A DNA stretch of 40,608 nt from Salinarimonas sp. Its GTDB lineage: Bacteria > Pseudomonadota > Alphaproteobacteria > Rhizobiales > Beijerinckiaceae. A program made the translations under genes and the position numbers. The stretch lies in the NCBI GenBank assembly GCA_020832565.1, contig JAFIEI010000034.1, positions 1 through 40,608 on the forward strand, written 5' to 3'. The notes under the pieces are model-generated. The model searched no databases. It worked only from the letters and a program-made list of their open reading frames with translations, and was not told the DNA's origin. Position 1 is the stretch's first letter; every line of letters starts with the position of its first letter. Shown one piece after another: positions 8,764 through 17,833 of the stretch.

Positions 8764-9081
8764 TCAGGCGAAATCACGCAGGAGCTGGGCATGCACCACC
8801 TGCATCGCTTCGGCATCGGCTGCATGCCTGGTGCCCTGTTGCCGACCGTATGGCGCGAACACGGCCTCGAGCACGGCGCGCCTCTGAAGATGCCTGGAAA
8901 TGGCATAGCACACGGCCCGGTGGAACCGCGCCTCGCGGTTGCGGTCCTCGCCCTGGGCCCTCCAGGCATCCTCATGGGCGCGAAAGAAGGCGCGTACACC
9001 GTGTTCGTCGAGCAAGCGGCGTGCTTCGGCCGCCACGCGGCGTCGCGATATGCGCCAGCGCCAGAGATCAATGATCCACAT
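8764..9081 (-). CDS. Small hypothetical protein
   Basis: 105 residues, starting at an ATG with GGAGG five bases upstream. The sequence is Trp- and Arg-rich at the N-terminus (MWIIDLWRWRISRRR), then charged helices with many His, Arg and Ala residues. There is no signal peptide, membrane segment or motif that I recognise. It is soluble by appearance. It lies 134 bases upstream of the DapA-like gene on the same strand and could be co-transcribed. I assign no function. Confidence 0.6.
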   Translation of the reverse strand: MWIIDLWRWRISRRRVAAEARRLLDEHGVRAFFRAHEDAWRAQGEDRNREARFHRAVCYAISRHLQRRAVLEAVFAPYGRQQGTRHAADAEAMQVVHAQLLRDFA

Positions 9082-9384
9082 GCCCACCTCCGTCCATAAA
9101 CCTGTGGTCCAGCCCAGCGAATATTTAAATCTGATAATAATAGAATCGTTCCCGGACAAGATGTATAAAAATATCACGACACAATCATTGTGGAATACTT
9201 ATTTTTATAAAATATTTATCAATTATTAATCACGAACAACATTGTCTCATTCGCGCACAGGTTTCGGCGATGGCGAGGCCGGTGTGGCGCTCTCGCGCCG
9301 GAACGGCCTCAATCAGGATTCGGGCAAAGCCGTCCCGCAACGGAACATCTTCCCCCGCGCGGGCGCATCGCCTACATCTGTCGC
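9082..9384. other. Intergenic region with AT-rich island
   Basis: This 303-base gap before uvrC holds a strongly AT-rich stretch at about 9118-9246, against a very GC-rich background. It includes the small palindrome CACAA-TCA-TTGTG at 9180-9192 and many TpA steps. It probably carries promoters for the divergent small gene and uvrC, but I could not place convincing -35/-10 boxes. No gene is visible in it. Confidence 0.5.
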
Positions 9385-11388
9385 ATGAGCCGATCCCCTG
9401 AAAACGCCCCTCCCGATCCGGCGGTCGAATCGCGCGCGCATGGCGATTCGGTGCTTGCGGAGAGCTTTGGTGCCGATACCGGCATGGAGGTGATTCGCCG
9501 CTTCTGGGAAACGCTGCCCAATGCGCCGGGCGTCTATCGCATGATCGATACGGCCGGCGAGGTGCTCTATGTCGGCAAGGCGAAGAGCCTGAAGAACCGC
9601 GTCGGCTCCTATGCGCGCGGCCAGGGCCATTCCAACCGCATCATCCGGATGATCACCGAGACGGCGCAGATGGAATTCGTGACCACGGGTACCGAATCCG
9701 AGGCGCTGCTGCTCGAGGCGAATCTGATCAAGCAATTGCGCCCGCGCTACAATGTGCTCCTGCGTGACGACAAATCGCTGCCCTATATCCTCGTCACCGA
9801 GGATGAGCGCGGGGCGCAGCTCACCAAGCATCGCGGCGCGCGCAATCGCAAGGGCCGCTATTTCGGCCCGTTTGCCAGCGTCTGGGCGGTGAATCGCACC
9901 ATGACCGCCCTGCAGCGCGCCTTTCTTCTGCGCACCTGCTCCGATTCCTATTTCGACAACCGCTCGCGGCCCTGCCTGCTCTACCAGATCAAGCGCTGCG
10001 CCGGGCCCTGTACCGGCGAGATCGCGCGCGAGGATTATGCCGCGCTCACCCGCGAGGCGGTCGATTTCCTCTCGGGCAAGAGCTCACGGGTGAAGGAGCG
10101 CCTGTCCGCCGATATGCAGGAGGCTTCCGACGCGCTCGAATTCGAGCGTGCCGCGCGCTACCGCGACCGTCTGGCCGCGCTCTCGGCGATCCAGTCGAGC
10201 CAGGGCGTGAACACCCAGAGCGTGGAGGAGGCCGATGTCGTCGCCATCGCCGAGGAGGGCGGGCAGTTCTGCGTCGAGGTGTTCTTCTTCCGCAACTGGC
10301 AGAACTGGGGCAACCGCGCCTATTTCCCCAAGGCCGACAAGTCGATGAGCGCCGAGGAGGTGCTGACCTCCTTCCTCGTGCAATTCTATTCCGACAAGCC
10401 GCCGCCCAAACAGATCCTGCTCTCGCATGATTGCCCCGAGCGCGAGGTGGTCGCAGCCGCGCTCGCGGTGCGCGCCGGCCACAAGGTGGAGGTGGTGACG
10501 CCAAAGCGCGGCGAGCGGCGCCAGATCGTGGAGAATGCCGAGCGCAACGCGAAGGAAGCGATCGGCCGGCGCCTCGCCGAGACCGCCTCGCAGCAGCGCC
10601 TGCTCGACCTCACCGCCGATGCGCTCGGCCTCGCGGCGAGCCCGCGCCGGATCGAGGTCTACGACAATTCGCATATCCAGGGCGCCAATGCCGTGGGTGC
10701 GATGATCGTGGCCGGGGCCGGCGGCTTCATGAAGACACATTATCGCACCTTCAACATGCCGGTCGAGAAGGTCACCGCCGGCGACGATTTCGCCATGATG
10801 CGCGAGATGCTGCGCCGGCGCTTCGCGCGGCTGGTGAAGGAGCAGCCGCGCAACAAGGGGGAGGGGAAAGGCGATACCGGGCAGGATCGCCCGCCGGATG
10901 ATCCGGCCTTCGCCGATGATTCAGCCGATGAATTCCCCGCCTGGCCCGATCTGGTGCTGATCGATGGCGGGGCGGGCCAGGTCTCGGGCGTGCGCGCCAT
11001 CATGCGCGAACTCGGGGTGACGGATATCCCGGTGATCGGTGTCGCCAAGGGCGCCGACCGCGAGGCGGGGCGCGAGCTCTTCCACGTGGAAGGCAAGGCG
11101 CCGTTTCGCCTGCCGCCGCGCGATCCGGCGCTGTATTTCATCCAGCGCCTGCGCGACGAGGCGCATCGCTTCGCCATCGGCACCCATCGGGCCAAACGCA
11201 AACGCGAGCTGACGAAGAACCCGCTCGACGAGATCCCCGGCATCGGCCCGGCCCGCAAGCGCGCGCTCCTGCACCATTTCGGCACCGTCAAGGCCATCCG
11301 CCGCGCCAGCCTCGACGATCTCGCAAGAACACCCGGCGTCAATGCGGCCACCGCGCGGGCGGTGCATGCGTTCTTCAATGAGGGCTGA
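9385..11388 (+). CDS. uvrC: UvrABC excinuclease subunit C
   Basis: 667 residues, full length for UvrC. The N-terminal GIY-YIG nuclease (about 45-125) has [18 protein letters not shown] and Arg72, making the 3' incision. The UVR motif for UvrB contact is at about 233-268. The C-terminal RNase H-like nuclease for the 5' incision keeps Asp427 (VYDNSH), Asp467/468, Asp527 (LIDGGAGQ) and His594 (DEAHRFA). Tandem helix-hairpin-helix motifs end the protein (about 614-660, [13 protein letters not shown]). A 30-residue hydrophilic insert at about 488-518 is unusual in position but mild. The cytoplasmic role is nucleotide excision repair. The start lacks a strong ribosome site; ATG at residue 34 is a possible alternative. 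Confidence 0.97.
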   Translation: MSRSPENAPPDPAVESRAHGDSVLAESFGADTGMEVIRRFWETLPNAPGVYRMIDTAGEVLYVGKAKSLKNRVGSYARGQGHSNRIIRMITETAQMEFVTTGTESEALLLEANLIKQLRPRYNVLLRDDKSLPYILVTEDERGAQLTKHRGARNRKGRYFGPFASVWAVNRTMTALQRAFLLRTCSDSYFDNRSRPCLLYQIKRCAGPCTGEIAREDYAALTREAVDFLSGKSSRVKERLSADMQEASDALEFERAARYRDRLAALSAIQSSQGVNTQSVEEADVVAIAEEGGQFCVEVFFFRNWQNWGNRAYFPKADKSMSAEEVLTSFLVQFYSDKPPPKQILLSHDCPEREVVAAALAVRAGHKVEVVTPKRGERRQIVENAERNAKEAIGRRLAETASQQRLLDLTADALGLAASPRRIEVYDNSHIQGANAVGAMIVAGAGGFMKTHYRTFNMPVEKVTAGDDFAMMREMLRRRFARLVKEQPRNKGEGKGDTGQDRPPDDPAFADDSADEFPAWPDLVLIDGGAGQVSGVRAIMRELGVTDIPVIGVAKGADREAGRELFHVEGKAPFRLPPRDPALYFIQRLRDEAHRFAIGTHRAKRKRELTKNPLDEIPGIGPARKRALLHHFGTVKAIRRASLDDLARTPGVNAATARAVHAFFNEG

Positions 11389-11416
11389 TGGGGTCTTCGG
11401 TTCAGTGCACGAAACG

Positions 11417-11440
11417 AAAAAACCCCGCCGAAGCGGGGTT
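11417..11440 (-). terminator. Rho-independent terminator (minus strand)
   Basis: On the minus strand an 8-bp GC-rich stem closed by a TTCG tetraloop (11421-11440) runs into six T residues. It is the end of the transcript that carries the PemK/MazF-like gene. The plus-strand side lacks a comparable T tract, so it is a poor terminator for uvrC. Confidence 0.85.
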
Positions 11441-11542
11441 TGAACCTTAAGGCCATTGCAGACTTGTTATCGCCCTCGCAATGACCTGCCACCGAGGTGG
11501 TCTTCCAATCCGCCGAAGCGGTAACTCTTCATGTTTACGCCA
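11441..11542 (-). ncRNA. Candidate structured 3' region or small RNA after toxin gene
   Basis: Between the toxin stop and the terminator, the minus strand holds three more hairpins: 11510-11521 (4-bp stem, TTCG loop), 11489-11500 (4-bp stem, CTCG loop) and 11454-11483 (6-bp stem, 18-base loop). The core CCGCTTCGGCGG of the first recurs inside the terminator stem. A 21-codon ORF also runs 11532 to 11467 but has no ribosome site. A structured untranslated tail, a small RNA or a decayed gene are all possible. Confidence 0.3.
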
Positions 11543-12091
11543 CTACCAATGTGTTGTCAATGAGTTCATGCCTGCGGAATGCAGAACGCATCGCCGCGCT
11601 TCCTTCAGCACATCCGGTGGGGCCTCGGGCGCAACATACTTCCGAAAGCCCGCCTTGATCCGATCCAGACGGTGCGCCCCGACAGTCATCACATTGTCGC
11701 CCTTGATCCAGGCTTCTTTATATTTCTCGTTGGGGACCAGCCCGTCAGGCAGGCGAAAGTGATGTGGCAGAACCGGCTCCGGCGCATGGCTGCTGATCGG
11801 CAAGACAATGCATAACTTGGTCCAAGGACTCACCTTTGGGGAAATAACAATGACAGGGCGGATCTTTATCATTTCCGGTCGTTGAAACCCCAAGCCGAAA
11901 TTACAAATCAGAATCTGCCCAGCCTTTGGCTGCCACTTGATGCCGCCCGCCCATTGATCATTTTCAAGGCTGTCCGCAAAATCACGTAACTGTTTTGCAG
12001 CTTCATCATTCGCTCGCAGGCATGAAGCGAGCTCTTGGATCACGCGCTCGTCTGAATGTTGATTGAGGACCACAGTAACCGTCTTCGTCAT
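11543..12091 (-). CDS. PemK/MazF-family toxin-like protein
   Basis: 182 residues. Residues about 55-165 resemble the PemK/MazF endoribonuclease fold: PKAGQILICNF, then EMIKIRPVIVISP and CIVLPISS, the usual order of the first strands and the RPVVVIS signature. The first 50 residues form an extra helical region not found in short MazF proteins. MazF-type toxins cleave mRNA in single-stranded sites. No antitoxin gene lies next to it, so either the N-terminal part moderates activity or the partner is elsewhere. The gene is less GC-rich than its neighbours and is flanked by an AT-rich promoter region and its own terminator, suggesting acquisition by transfer. GGGGCAAAG precedes ATG 12091. Confidence 0.75.
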   Translation of the reverse strand: MTKTVTVVLNQHSDERVIQELASCLRANDEAAKQLRDFADSLENDQWAGGIKWQPKAGQILICNFGLGFQRPEMIKIRPVIVISPKVSPWTKLCIVLPISSHAPEPVLPHHFRLPDGLVPNEKYKEAWIKGDNVMTVGAHRLDRIKAGFRKYVAPEAPPDVLKEARRCVLHSAGMNSLTTHW

Positions 12092-12145
12092 TCTTTGCCC
12101 CTTGCTTCGACAGGGCGAATACTGTCACATAAATACAATCTTTGC

Positions 12146-12151
12146 ATTATA
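12146..12151 (-). promoter_or_regulatory. Possible -10 box for toxin gene
   Basis: A perfect TATAAT on the minus strand lies in an AT-rich 77-base gap, 55 bases before the PemK-like start. No good -35 box is found at 17-bp spacing, so the call is tentative. Confidence 0.3.
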
Positions 12152-12168
12152 AAAAATTTGTAAATCAA

Positions 12169-12621
12169 TCATGACTTGCGTCCCCACCGCCCATTCTCAT
12201 CCTGCTGCCAGTAGGTCGCTTCATGGCCGGCGGCCTTGACCTCCTTCCACTGGCTGCGCGCATGGGCGAGCTGGTCGTCGTCATGCCCGTCGAAGATCAC
12301 CATCAGGCGCTCGTAGCGCGCGGCATCCGGCGGCAGGGCGGCGCCGTCGACGAGAAAGCGGATTGCGGAATCATTGGGATTGGTGAAATCCAGCGCGATC
12401 ACGATCGGGTGCTCATGCGCATCCGCCTCATCGGCGCGGCCATGCGCAAGAAAGCTCTGCTCGTCATAGCTCCACAGATGATCGTCGAGGGCTGCGGCGC
12501 GCTCCTCGCTGGTGACCTGAATTGCTGCCCGCCAGCCACGTTGGCGTGCTTTCTCGAGGAGCGTGGGCAGGACGCGCTCCAGCGGCTGGCGCTGGAGATG
12601 GTAGAAGAAGACCTCGCTCAT
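12169..12621 (-). CDS. holC: DNA polymerase III chi subunit
   Basis: 150 residues, the usual size for HolC. It begins MSEVFFYHLQRQPLERVLPTLLEKA and continues with the conserved WRAAIQV, LDDHLWSYDEQSFLAHG, PIVIAL and YERLMVIFDGHDD blocks of the family. Chi links the clamp-loader complex to single-strand binding protein during replication. The start is taken at ATG 12621, preceded by GGGGGAG; an in-frame ATG eight codons upstream is less likely. It lies 13 bases downstream of the acyl-CoA synthetase stop, so they probably share a transcript. No functional link between the two is apparent. Confidence 0.92.
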   Translation of the reverse strand: MSEVFFYHLQRQPLERVLPTLLEKARQRGWRAAIQVTSEERAAALDDHLWSYDEQSFLAHGRADEADAHEHPIVIALDFTNPNDSAIRFLVDGAALPPDAARYERLMVIFDGHDDDQLAHARSQWKEVKAAGHEATYWQQDENGRWGRKS

Positions 12622-12634
12622 CCGCTCCCCCCGC

Positions 12635-14251
12635 TCATGCTTCATCGCGCAGGATGCGGCGGATCACCTTGCCGGTGGTGGTCAGCGGCAGTGATTCGCG
12701 AAAGGCGATCTCGCGCGGATATTCATGCGCCGAAAGCCGGTTACGCACGAAGTCGCGGATATCGTCGGCGAGTTCCGGATCGGGCTCCACGCCCTCGCGC
12801 GCAACGATGAATGCCTTGACGATCTCGGTGCGCACGGGATCCGGCTTGCCCACCACGGCGGCGAGGGAGACCGCGGGGTGGCGCAACAGGCAATCCTCGA
12901 TCTCGGTCGGTCCGATCCGGTAGCCCGAGGAGGTGATGACGTCGTCGTCGCGCCCCACGAAGCGGATATAGCCGTCTGCATCGACCACGCCCTGGTCACC
13001 CGTGGTCATCCAGTCGCCGATGAACTTCGCCTGCGTGGCTTCCGGGCGGTTCCAGTAGGAGAGGAACATCACCGGGTCGGGGCGGGCTATGGCGATCTGG
13101 CCGGGCTCGTCGGGTGCGCAGACCCGCCCGTCATCGTCGATCACCGCGACGCGGTGACCGGGGACCGGGCGGCCGATCATGCCGGGCTTGCTCACGCCGA
13201 TCGCGGCGCAGGAGGAAACGACGAGGTTGCACTCGGTCTGGCCGTAGAACTCGTTGATCGCAAGCCCGAGCGTCTCGCGCCCCCAGGCAAAGGTCTCGGC
13301 GCCGAGCGCCTCTCCCCCGGAAGCCAGCGTGCGCAGGGCGAGGTCGAAGCGCCCGCGCGGGTTGGCGACGCTGCGCAGCAGGCGCAGGGCCGTGGGCGGC
13401 ACGAAGGCGTTGCGCACGCCCTGATCCGCCATCAGCCGAAAGGCGGCTTCCGGGTCGAACTTGGTAAAACGCCGGGCGATGACGGGAACCCCGAAATGCA
13501 GGCCCGGCAGCAGCACGTTGAGCAGGCCCCCGGCCCAGGCCCAATCCGCCGGCGTCCAGAAACGATCACCCGGCTGCGGCAGGAATTCGTGGGGCATGGA
13601 GACGCCCGGCAGATGCCCGAGCAGCACCCTGTGCGCATGCAGCGCGCCTTTCGGATTGCCGGTCGTGCCGGAGGTGTAGATCATCAGCGCCGGATCGTCG
13701 GCGAGGGTGTCGTGCGGCGTGAAATCCGCGCTCTGCGCCGCGCAGGCTTCGTAGAATCCCTCCGCGCCGGCATCTGGGCCGTCGATGCTCAGAATCACCT
13801 CCGGATGCTCGAAATCATCCTCGGCATCATCGAGTTTGGCGATCCCGCCGGCATGGGTGATCAGGGCGCGCGCGCCGGAATCGCCGAGCCGGTAGCGCAG
13901 GGCATCGATGCCGAACACATCGGCCAGGGGCAGGGCGATGGCGCCGAGCTTGTAGATCGCGACATGCGCGATCGGCACCGCCCGCCCTTGCGGCAACAGA
14001 ACCGCGACACGGTCGCCGGGGCGAATGCCGCGCGCATGCAGCGCATTGGCGAGGCGGTTGGAGGCATCGCGAAGATCACCGTAATCGAGCACCTGCGTCT
14101 CGCCCTCGGGCATGATCTCGATCACGGCGGGCCGGCGCGCATCGATCAGCGCCCAGCGGTCGCAGACATCGACGCCGATATTGTAGCGCTCCGGTATCGC
14201 CCAGGAGAAGCGCGCATACAGGCCCTGATAATCGCGGATGTCTGGAAGCAT
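12635..14251 (-). CDS. AMP-forming acyl-CoA synthetase (short/medium-chain type)
   Basis: 538 residues of the ANL superfamily. The ATP-binding P-loop is YTSGTTGNPKG (192-202), followed by the FYGQTE motif, WMTTGDQG with VGRDDDVITSSGYRIGP in the hinge region, and the C-terminal catalytic lysine Lys528 in TTTGKVIRR. It activates a carboxylic acid to acyl-AMP and then acyl-CoA in the cytoplasm. Sequence style is closest to acetyl-/propionyl- to medium-chain (AcsM-like) synthetases; the substrate cannot be read from the sequence. GAGAG eight bases before ATG 14251 supports the start; in-frame codons further upstream have no ribosome site. It is transcribed with holC downstream. Confidence 0.92.
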   Translation of the reverse strand: MLPDIRDYQGLYARFSWAIPERYNIGVDVCDRWALIDARRPAVIEIMPEGETQVLDYGDLRDASNRLANALHARGIRPGDRVAVLLPQGRAVPIAHVAIYKLGAIALPLADVFGIDALRYRLGDSGARALITHAGGIAKLDDAEDDFEHPEVILSIDGPDAGAEGFYEACAAQSADFTPHDTLADDPALMIYTSGTTGNPKGALHAHRVLLGHLPGVSMPHEFLPQPGDRFWTPADWAWAGGLLNVLLPGLHFGVPVIARRFTKFDPEAAFRLMADQGVRNAFVPPTALRLLRSVANPRGRFDLALRTLASGGEALGAETFAWGRETLGLAINEFYGQTECNLVVSSCAAIGVSKPGMIGRPVPGHRVAVIDDDGRVCAPDEPGQIAIARPDPVMFLSYWNRPEATQAKFIGDWMTTGDQGVVDADGYIRFVGRDDDVITSSGYRIGPTEIEDCLLRHPAVSLAAVVGKPDPVRTEIVKAFIVAREGVEPDPELADDIRDFVRNRLSAHEYPREIAFRESLPLTTTGKVIRRILRDEA

Positions 14252-14353
14252 GCCGGTGTCTCTCGATGGATGATGCCGCCACGGGATCGGTGGGCGAACC
14301 CGGCAATGATCTAGCAGAGCCCGGCGTTGAACGCCATGTTGCGGGCCCATATG

Positions 14354-14388
14354 AAAGCGCCCGCCATTCGGGAGGGAATGGCGGGCGC
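14354..14388 (-). terminator. Terminator after ctpA
   Basis: A perfect 13-bp stem (14357-14369 with 14376-14388) and 6-base loop, followed on the minus strand by TTTCAT. It lies 23 bases beyond the ctpA stop and ends the rsfS-rlmH-envC-ctpA transcript. Confidence 0.8.
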
Positions 14389-14410
14389 GATCCGTCGCAT
14401 GTCGGCGGGC

Positions 14411-15736
14411 TCAGTTCGGGGAGGTCTCGCTCTCCGAATCGTTGCCGAGGAAGGCGTCGATCTGCTGGCCACGCAGGAAGGCGAGCGCCGCGAGGAGCTG
14501 CTTGTCCTCCTCGGGATCCGTCGGCACATAGGCCGAGGAGCCGCCGGCTTCCTCGTCGTCGCCGCTGAGATGCCCGCGCAGGCCGGCTTCGCCCTGCGTC
14601 TCGTCGCGCCCGCGCAGTTCTTCCGGGATGTCCTGGAGCACCACGATATCCGGATCGATGCCGCGCGCCTGGATGGAGCGGCCCGAGGGGGTGTAGTACT
14701 TCGCCGTCGTCAGGCGCAGCGCCCCGTTGCCGCCCAGCGGGATGATGGTCTGCACCGAGCCCTTGCCGAAGGAGCGCGAGCCGATCACCGTCGCACGCTC
14801 GTGATCCTGCAGGGCACCCGCGACGATCTCGGAAGCCGAGGCGGAGCCGCCATTGATCAGCACCGCGATCGGGAGACCGTCGGTCAGATCGCCGGACTTG
14901 GCCGAGAAGCGCTGCGTCTCCTCCGGATCCCGCCCGCGGGTCGAGACGATCTCGCCGCGATCGAGGAAGGCGTCGGAGATCATGATCGCCTGGTCGAGCA
15001 GCCCGCCCGGATTGTTGCGCATGTCGATGACGAAGCCCTTCAGCTTGTCCTCGCCGATCTCGTCCTTCATGTCCTGGATGGCGCTGCGCAGATTGTTGTA
15101 GGTCTGCTCGTTGAAGGCGGTGACGCGCAGATAGCCGATATCATCCTCGACGCGGGCCCGCACCGGGCGCACGCGGATGATGTCGCGGGTGATGGTGACT
15201 TCGATCGGATCCGTGGAAGAGCCGCGCCGGATGCGCAGGGTGACTTCCGAATCGACCGGGCCGCGCATCATCTCGACCGCCTGGCTCAGCGTCATGCCCT
15301 GGACCTGCTCGCCGTCGATATGGGTGATCAGGTCGTTTGCCATCACGCCGGCATCGAAGGCCGGGGTATCGTCGATCGGGGTGACGACCTTGACGAGGCC
15401 GTCCTCCATTGTGACCTCGATGCCGAGCCCGCCGAATTCGCCGCGCGTCTGCACCTGCATGTCCCGGAAGGATTGGGGATCCATGTAGCTGGAATGCGGG
15501 TCGAGCGAGGTGAGCATGCCGTTGATGGCGGCCTCGATCAGCTCGGCCTCTTCCGGCTGCTCCACATAATCCGCCCGCACCCGCTCGAACACGTCGCCGA
15601 ACAGGCTCAGTTGCCGATAGGTCTCGGCCGAGGCCGCCACTGCCGTGGTCGAGGTGAGGACGTGGGTCTGCGACACCAGCGTCGCCATGCTGGCGCCGAC
15701 CAGCGCGCCGATCATCAAGAGGGGGAGCTTGCGCAT
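14411..15736 (-). CDS. ctpA: C-terminal processing protease, S41 family
   Basis: 441 residues. A signal peptide or anchor (about 1-37) is followed by an N-terminal helical domain, a PDZ domain (about 100-185, FGGLGIEV with the GMTLSQAVEMMRGP helix) and the S41 peptidase domain. The Ser/Lys dyad is Ser300 in GGSASASEIVAGA and Lys325 in SFGKGSVQT. The C-terminus is acidic and low complexity (about 375-441). It is a periplasmic serine protease trimming protein C-termini and, in relatives, regulating cell-wall hydrolases. Its ATG overlaps the stop of the EnvC-like gene by one base (TAATG), implying translational coupling; a cell-envelope role is the natural reading. Confidence 0.95.
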   Translation of the reverse strand: MRKLPLLMIGALVGASMATLVSQTHVLTSTTAVAASAETYRQLSLFGDVFERVRADYVEQPEEAELIEAAINGMLTSLDPHSSYMDPQSFRDMQVQTRGEFGGLGIEVTMEDGLVKVVTPIDDTPAFDAGVMANDLITHIDGEQVQGMTLSQAVEMMRGPVDSEVTLRIRRGSSTDPIEVTITRDIIRVRPVRARVEDDIGYLRVTAFNEQTYNNLRSAIQDMKDEIGEDKLKGFVIDMRNNPGGLLDQAIMISDAFLDRGEIVSTRGRDPEETQRFSAKSGDLTDGLPIAVLINGGSASASEIVAGALQDHERATVIGSRSFGKGSVQTIIPLGGNGALRLTTAKYYTPSGRSIQARGIDPDIVVLQDIPEELRGRDETQGEAGLRGHLSGDDEEAGGSSAYVPTDPEEDKQLLAALAFLRGQQIDAFLGNDSESETSPN

Positions 15737-17229
15737 TATCCGCGAACCTTTTCGCTTGGCGTAACGTGACGCGATTCCTGAATCGTCTCCTGCCACCAGG
15801 GCGATGGGTCGATCGACCCGCCATCCTTGCGGAATTCAACATAGAGCACCGGACCCTCCGCGTCGACGAGTCCCATGGCCGGGGATACCGAAGGCCGCGC
15901 CCCCATCATGGCCACCGGTTCTCCGGCTATGACGAACTGGCCGGCATCGACGGTGATGTTCTCCATGCCTGACATCATCACATAGTAGTCATCGCCGGTA
16001 TTGATGATCAAGAGTCGCTCGAAGGAACGATAGGCTCCCGCGAAAGCGATCCAGCCATCCGCCGGTGCCGTGACGATTTCACCAGAGCGTGTCGAAATAA
16101 CGACGCCCTGCATCCGCCCGCCGATATCGTCGGGTTCGTCGAAACGCCGCAGCAACGTTCCGGAAACCGGAAGCGGCAGGCGCCCGCGTGCTTCCGTGAA
16201 AGGGATTTGCGGGGCGAGGCGGGTCGGATCGAGCCCGGCAGCCTCGGCGAATCGCGCCTGTGTCTGTGCACGCAGCTCCGCATCCGCCGCGCGTGCCGCC
16301 TCGGCTGCGGCGCGGGATGCGGCAATCTGTTCCTCCATCCCGGCGATCAATTCTTCGAGAGTTCCCGCCCGGGCGGCCAGGTCCTCGGCGCGCGCGCTTT
16401 CCGCGACGAAATCATCACGGGCCGCGCGCAGACGCTCCTGGCGCGCCTCGATCAACCCCGAGAGGCGCCGGCGCTCGCGATCGAGCTGTGCCAGTTCCAC
16501 GGCGAGCGCCTCGCGGTCTTCCGCGATCATCCGCCGCAGATCGACGAGTTCCTGCAGGTCGGCGGCGAGCGCCTGCGTCTCCGCCCGCAATTCCGGCACG
16601 ACGGCGCCGAGCAGCATGGAGGTACGCACCGCCGACAGGATGTCTTCCGGACGCACGAGCACCGCGGGTGGCGGGCGGCGCCCCATGCGTTGCAGGGCAG
16701 CCAGCACCTCCATGATCACACCCCGCCGCGCTTCCAGCGAGCGGCGGATCGCGGCTTCGGAGGCGATCAGTGATTCGAGGCGCCCGGTGAGATCCTCGGA
16801 GCGCTCTTCGTTGTCGCGGATGCGAGTCGTCGCCTCGACCAGCGCTTCGGCCAGCGCGGCACGGTCATCCTGGAGGGTCGCGATTTCCTCTGCCAGCTCC
16901 TGCTCGGCCTGCGCCGCGCGCTCGAGCTCCCGGCGAACATCTTCGAGCTCGCGGGCGCGCAGATCCCGCGCTGCTTCGTCGAGCACGTCCGGTGCGGCGT
17001 CGTTCGCATCGGCTTCCCGGGCGAAGGCGCTTCCATTCGTGCCGGGGGAGGGGGCGGTGAAAAGCAGGAACGCGATCAGCAGGGGGGCCATGAGGGTCGC
17101 GATCAGCATGCCGCGAATCAGTCGCGCTCCGATATGCGCATGTCCCCCGGTCGCCCGTTGCCGGGCCGATACCGGGGTGCCGGGCGCATTCCGGCGCATT
17201 CCCTGCAAACGCGTTTCCCGCAAGAACAT
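15736..17229 (-). CDS. EnvC-like murein hydrolase activator (degenerate LytM)
   Basis: 497 residues. A basic N-terminus and one transmembrane segment (about 38-58) precede a long coiled coil (about 85-325) and a LytM/M23-like domain (about 350-480). The zinc ligands of active M23 peptidases are missing: where GHxxS-type sequence would be expected the protein has MMSGMENI (418-425), and no HxH is present. As with EnvC and NlpD it should therefore activate amidases and not cut peptidoglycan itself. ATG 17229 has GGAGG nearby; the upstream TTG that directly abuts the rlmH stop was rejected. It is coupled to ctpA downstream and lies 32 bases after rlmH. Confidence 0.9.
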   Translation of the reverse strand: MFLRETRLQGMRRNAPGTPVSARQRATGGHAHIGARLIRGMLIATLMAPLLIAFLLFTAPSPGTNGSAFAREADANDAAPDVLDEAARDLRARELEDVRRELERAAQAEQELAEEIATLQDDRAALAEALVEATTRIRDNEERSEDLTGRLESLIASEAAIRRSLEARRGVIMEVLAALQRMGRRPPPAVLVRPEDILSAVRTSMLLGAVVPELRAETQALAADLQELVDLRRMIAEDREALAVELAQLDRERRRLSGLIEARQERLRAARDDFVAESARAEDLAARAGTLEELIAGMEEQIAASRAAAEAARAADAELRAQTQARFAEAAGLDPTRLAPQIPFTEARGRLPLPVSGTLLRRFDEPDDIGGRMQGVVISTRSGEIVTAPADGWIAFAGAYRSFERLLIINTGDDYYVMMSGMENITVDAGQFVIAGEPVAMMGARPSVSPAMGLVDAEGPVLYVEFRKDGGSIDPSPWWQETIQESRHVTPSEKVRG

Positions 17230-17261
17230 GTCCTGCCTCCAGCCGCGCCGGTAGCCGGCGG

Positions 17262-17792
17262 TCAATCGCCGTGACCGACGCGATGATAAGGATGTCCGCC
17301 GATGATGGTTAACGCTCGGTAAATCTGCTCCGTCACGAGCACCCGTACCAATTGGTGGGGGAGAGTCAGGCGTCCGAAGGACAAGGTCAAGTCAGCGTCC
17401 TGCGCGAGCGCCGGATCCAGCCCGTCCGGGCCCCCGATCACGAAAGCCGCGCCTTGCACCCCGTCATCGCGCCAGCGGGCCAGATAGTCGGCGAAAGCGA
17501 TGCTCGAAACGGATTTTCCGCGTTCGTCGAAGAGAACCAGCCGCTTGCTGCCCCCGGCGCCACCTGCCGCGCCGCCGCCCTTGTCGCGGGTGAGGTGGCT
17601 GCGGATGGCGAGCGCTTCCTCGTTGCGCCGGTCGCCCTCGCGCCGCGCGCGCGATTCGCTGATCTCGATCATGTCGGGCCCCTGCAGGCCCAGCGTACGG
17701 GCGCTCGCGGTGATGCGGGCGCTGTAGCGCGCGACCAGATCGCGCTCGGGCCCCGCCTTCAGGCGCCCGATGGCGAGTAGCGTCAGCTTCAC
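17262..17792 (-). CDS. rlmH: 23S rRNA pseudouridine-1915 N3-methyltransferase
   Basis: 176 residues of the SPOUT methyltransferase RlmH, slightly longer than the usual ~155-160. It starts at GTG 17792 (VKLTLLAIGRLKAGPE) behind AGGGGGAA. The SAM-binding knot is clear: FVIGGPDGL (118-125), LSFGRLTLPHQLVRVLVTEQ and the C-terminal IIGGHPYHR. A Gly/Ala-rich insertion at about 70-82 (DKGGGAAGGAGGS) accounts for the added length and lies before the knot. It methylates a pseudouridine in helix 69 of 23S rRNA in the 70S ribosome. It follows rsfS by 41 bases, the widespread rsfS-rlmH order. Confidence 0.96.
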   Translation of the reverse strand: MKLTLLAIGRLKAGPERDLVARYSARITASARTLGLQGPDMIEISESRARREGDRRNEEALAIRSHLTRDKGGGAAGGAGGSKRLVLFDERGKSVSSIAFADYLARWRDDGVQGAAFVIGGPDGLDPALAQDADLTLSFGRLTLPHQLVRVLVTEQIYRALTIIGGHPYHRVGHGD

Positions 17793-17833
17793 CCGTTCCC
17801 CCTGACACCGGTTGGCGGCGTGCTTGCCGGCTG

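Noticed and set aside
9342-9367. GGAAC before uvrC as an EcfG promoter
   Set aside because: No CGTT or TGTT at 16-17 bases downstream.
11421-11460. tRNA T-arm-like sequence (GGTTCAAACC on the minus strand)
   Set aside because: The flanking bases do not form a T stem, and no anticodon or acceptor arm can be drawn; it is the base of the terminator.
12725-14314. 529-codon plus-strand reading frame
   Set aside because: Lies wholly opposite the acyl-CoA synthetase, has no motif, and has antisense-type composition.
14327-15769. 480-codon plus-strand reading frame
   Set aside because: Shadow of ctpA; no family features.
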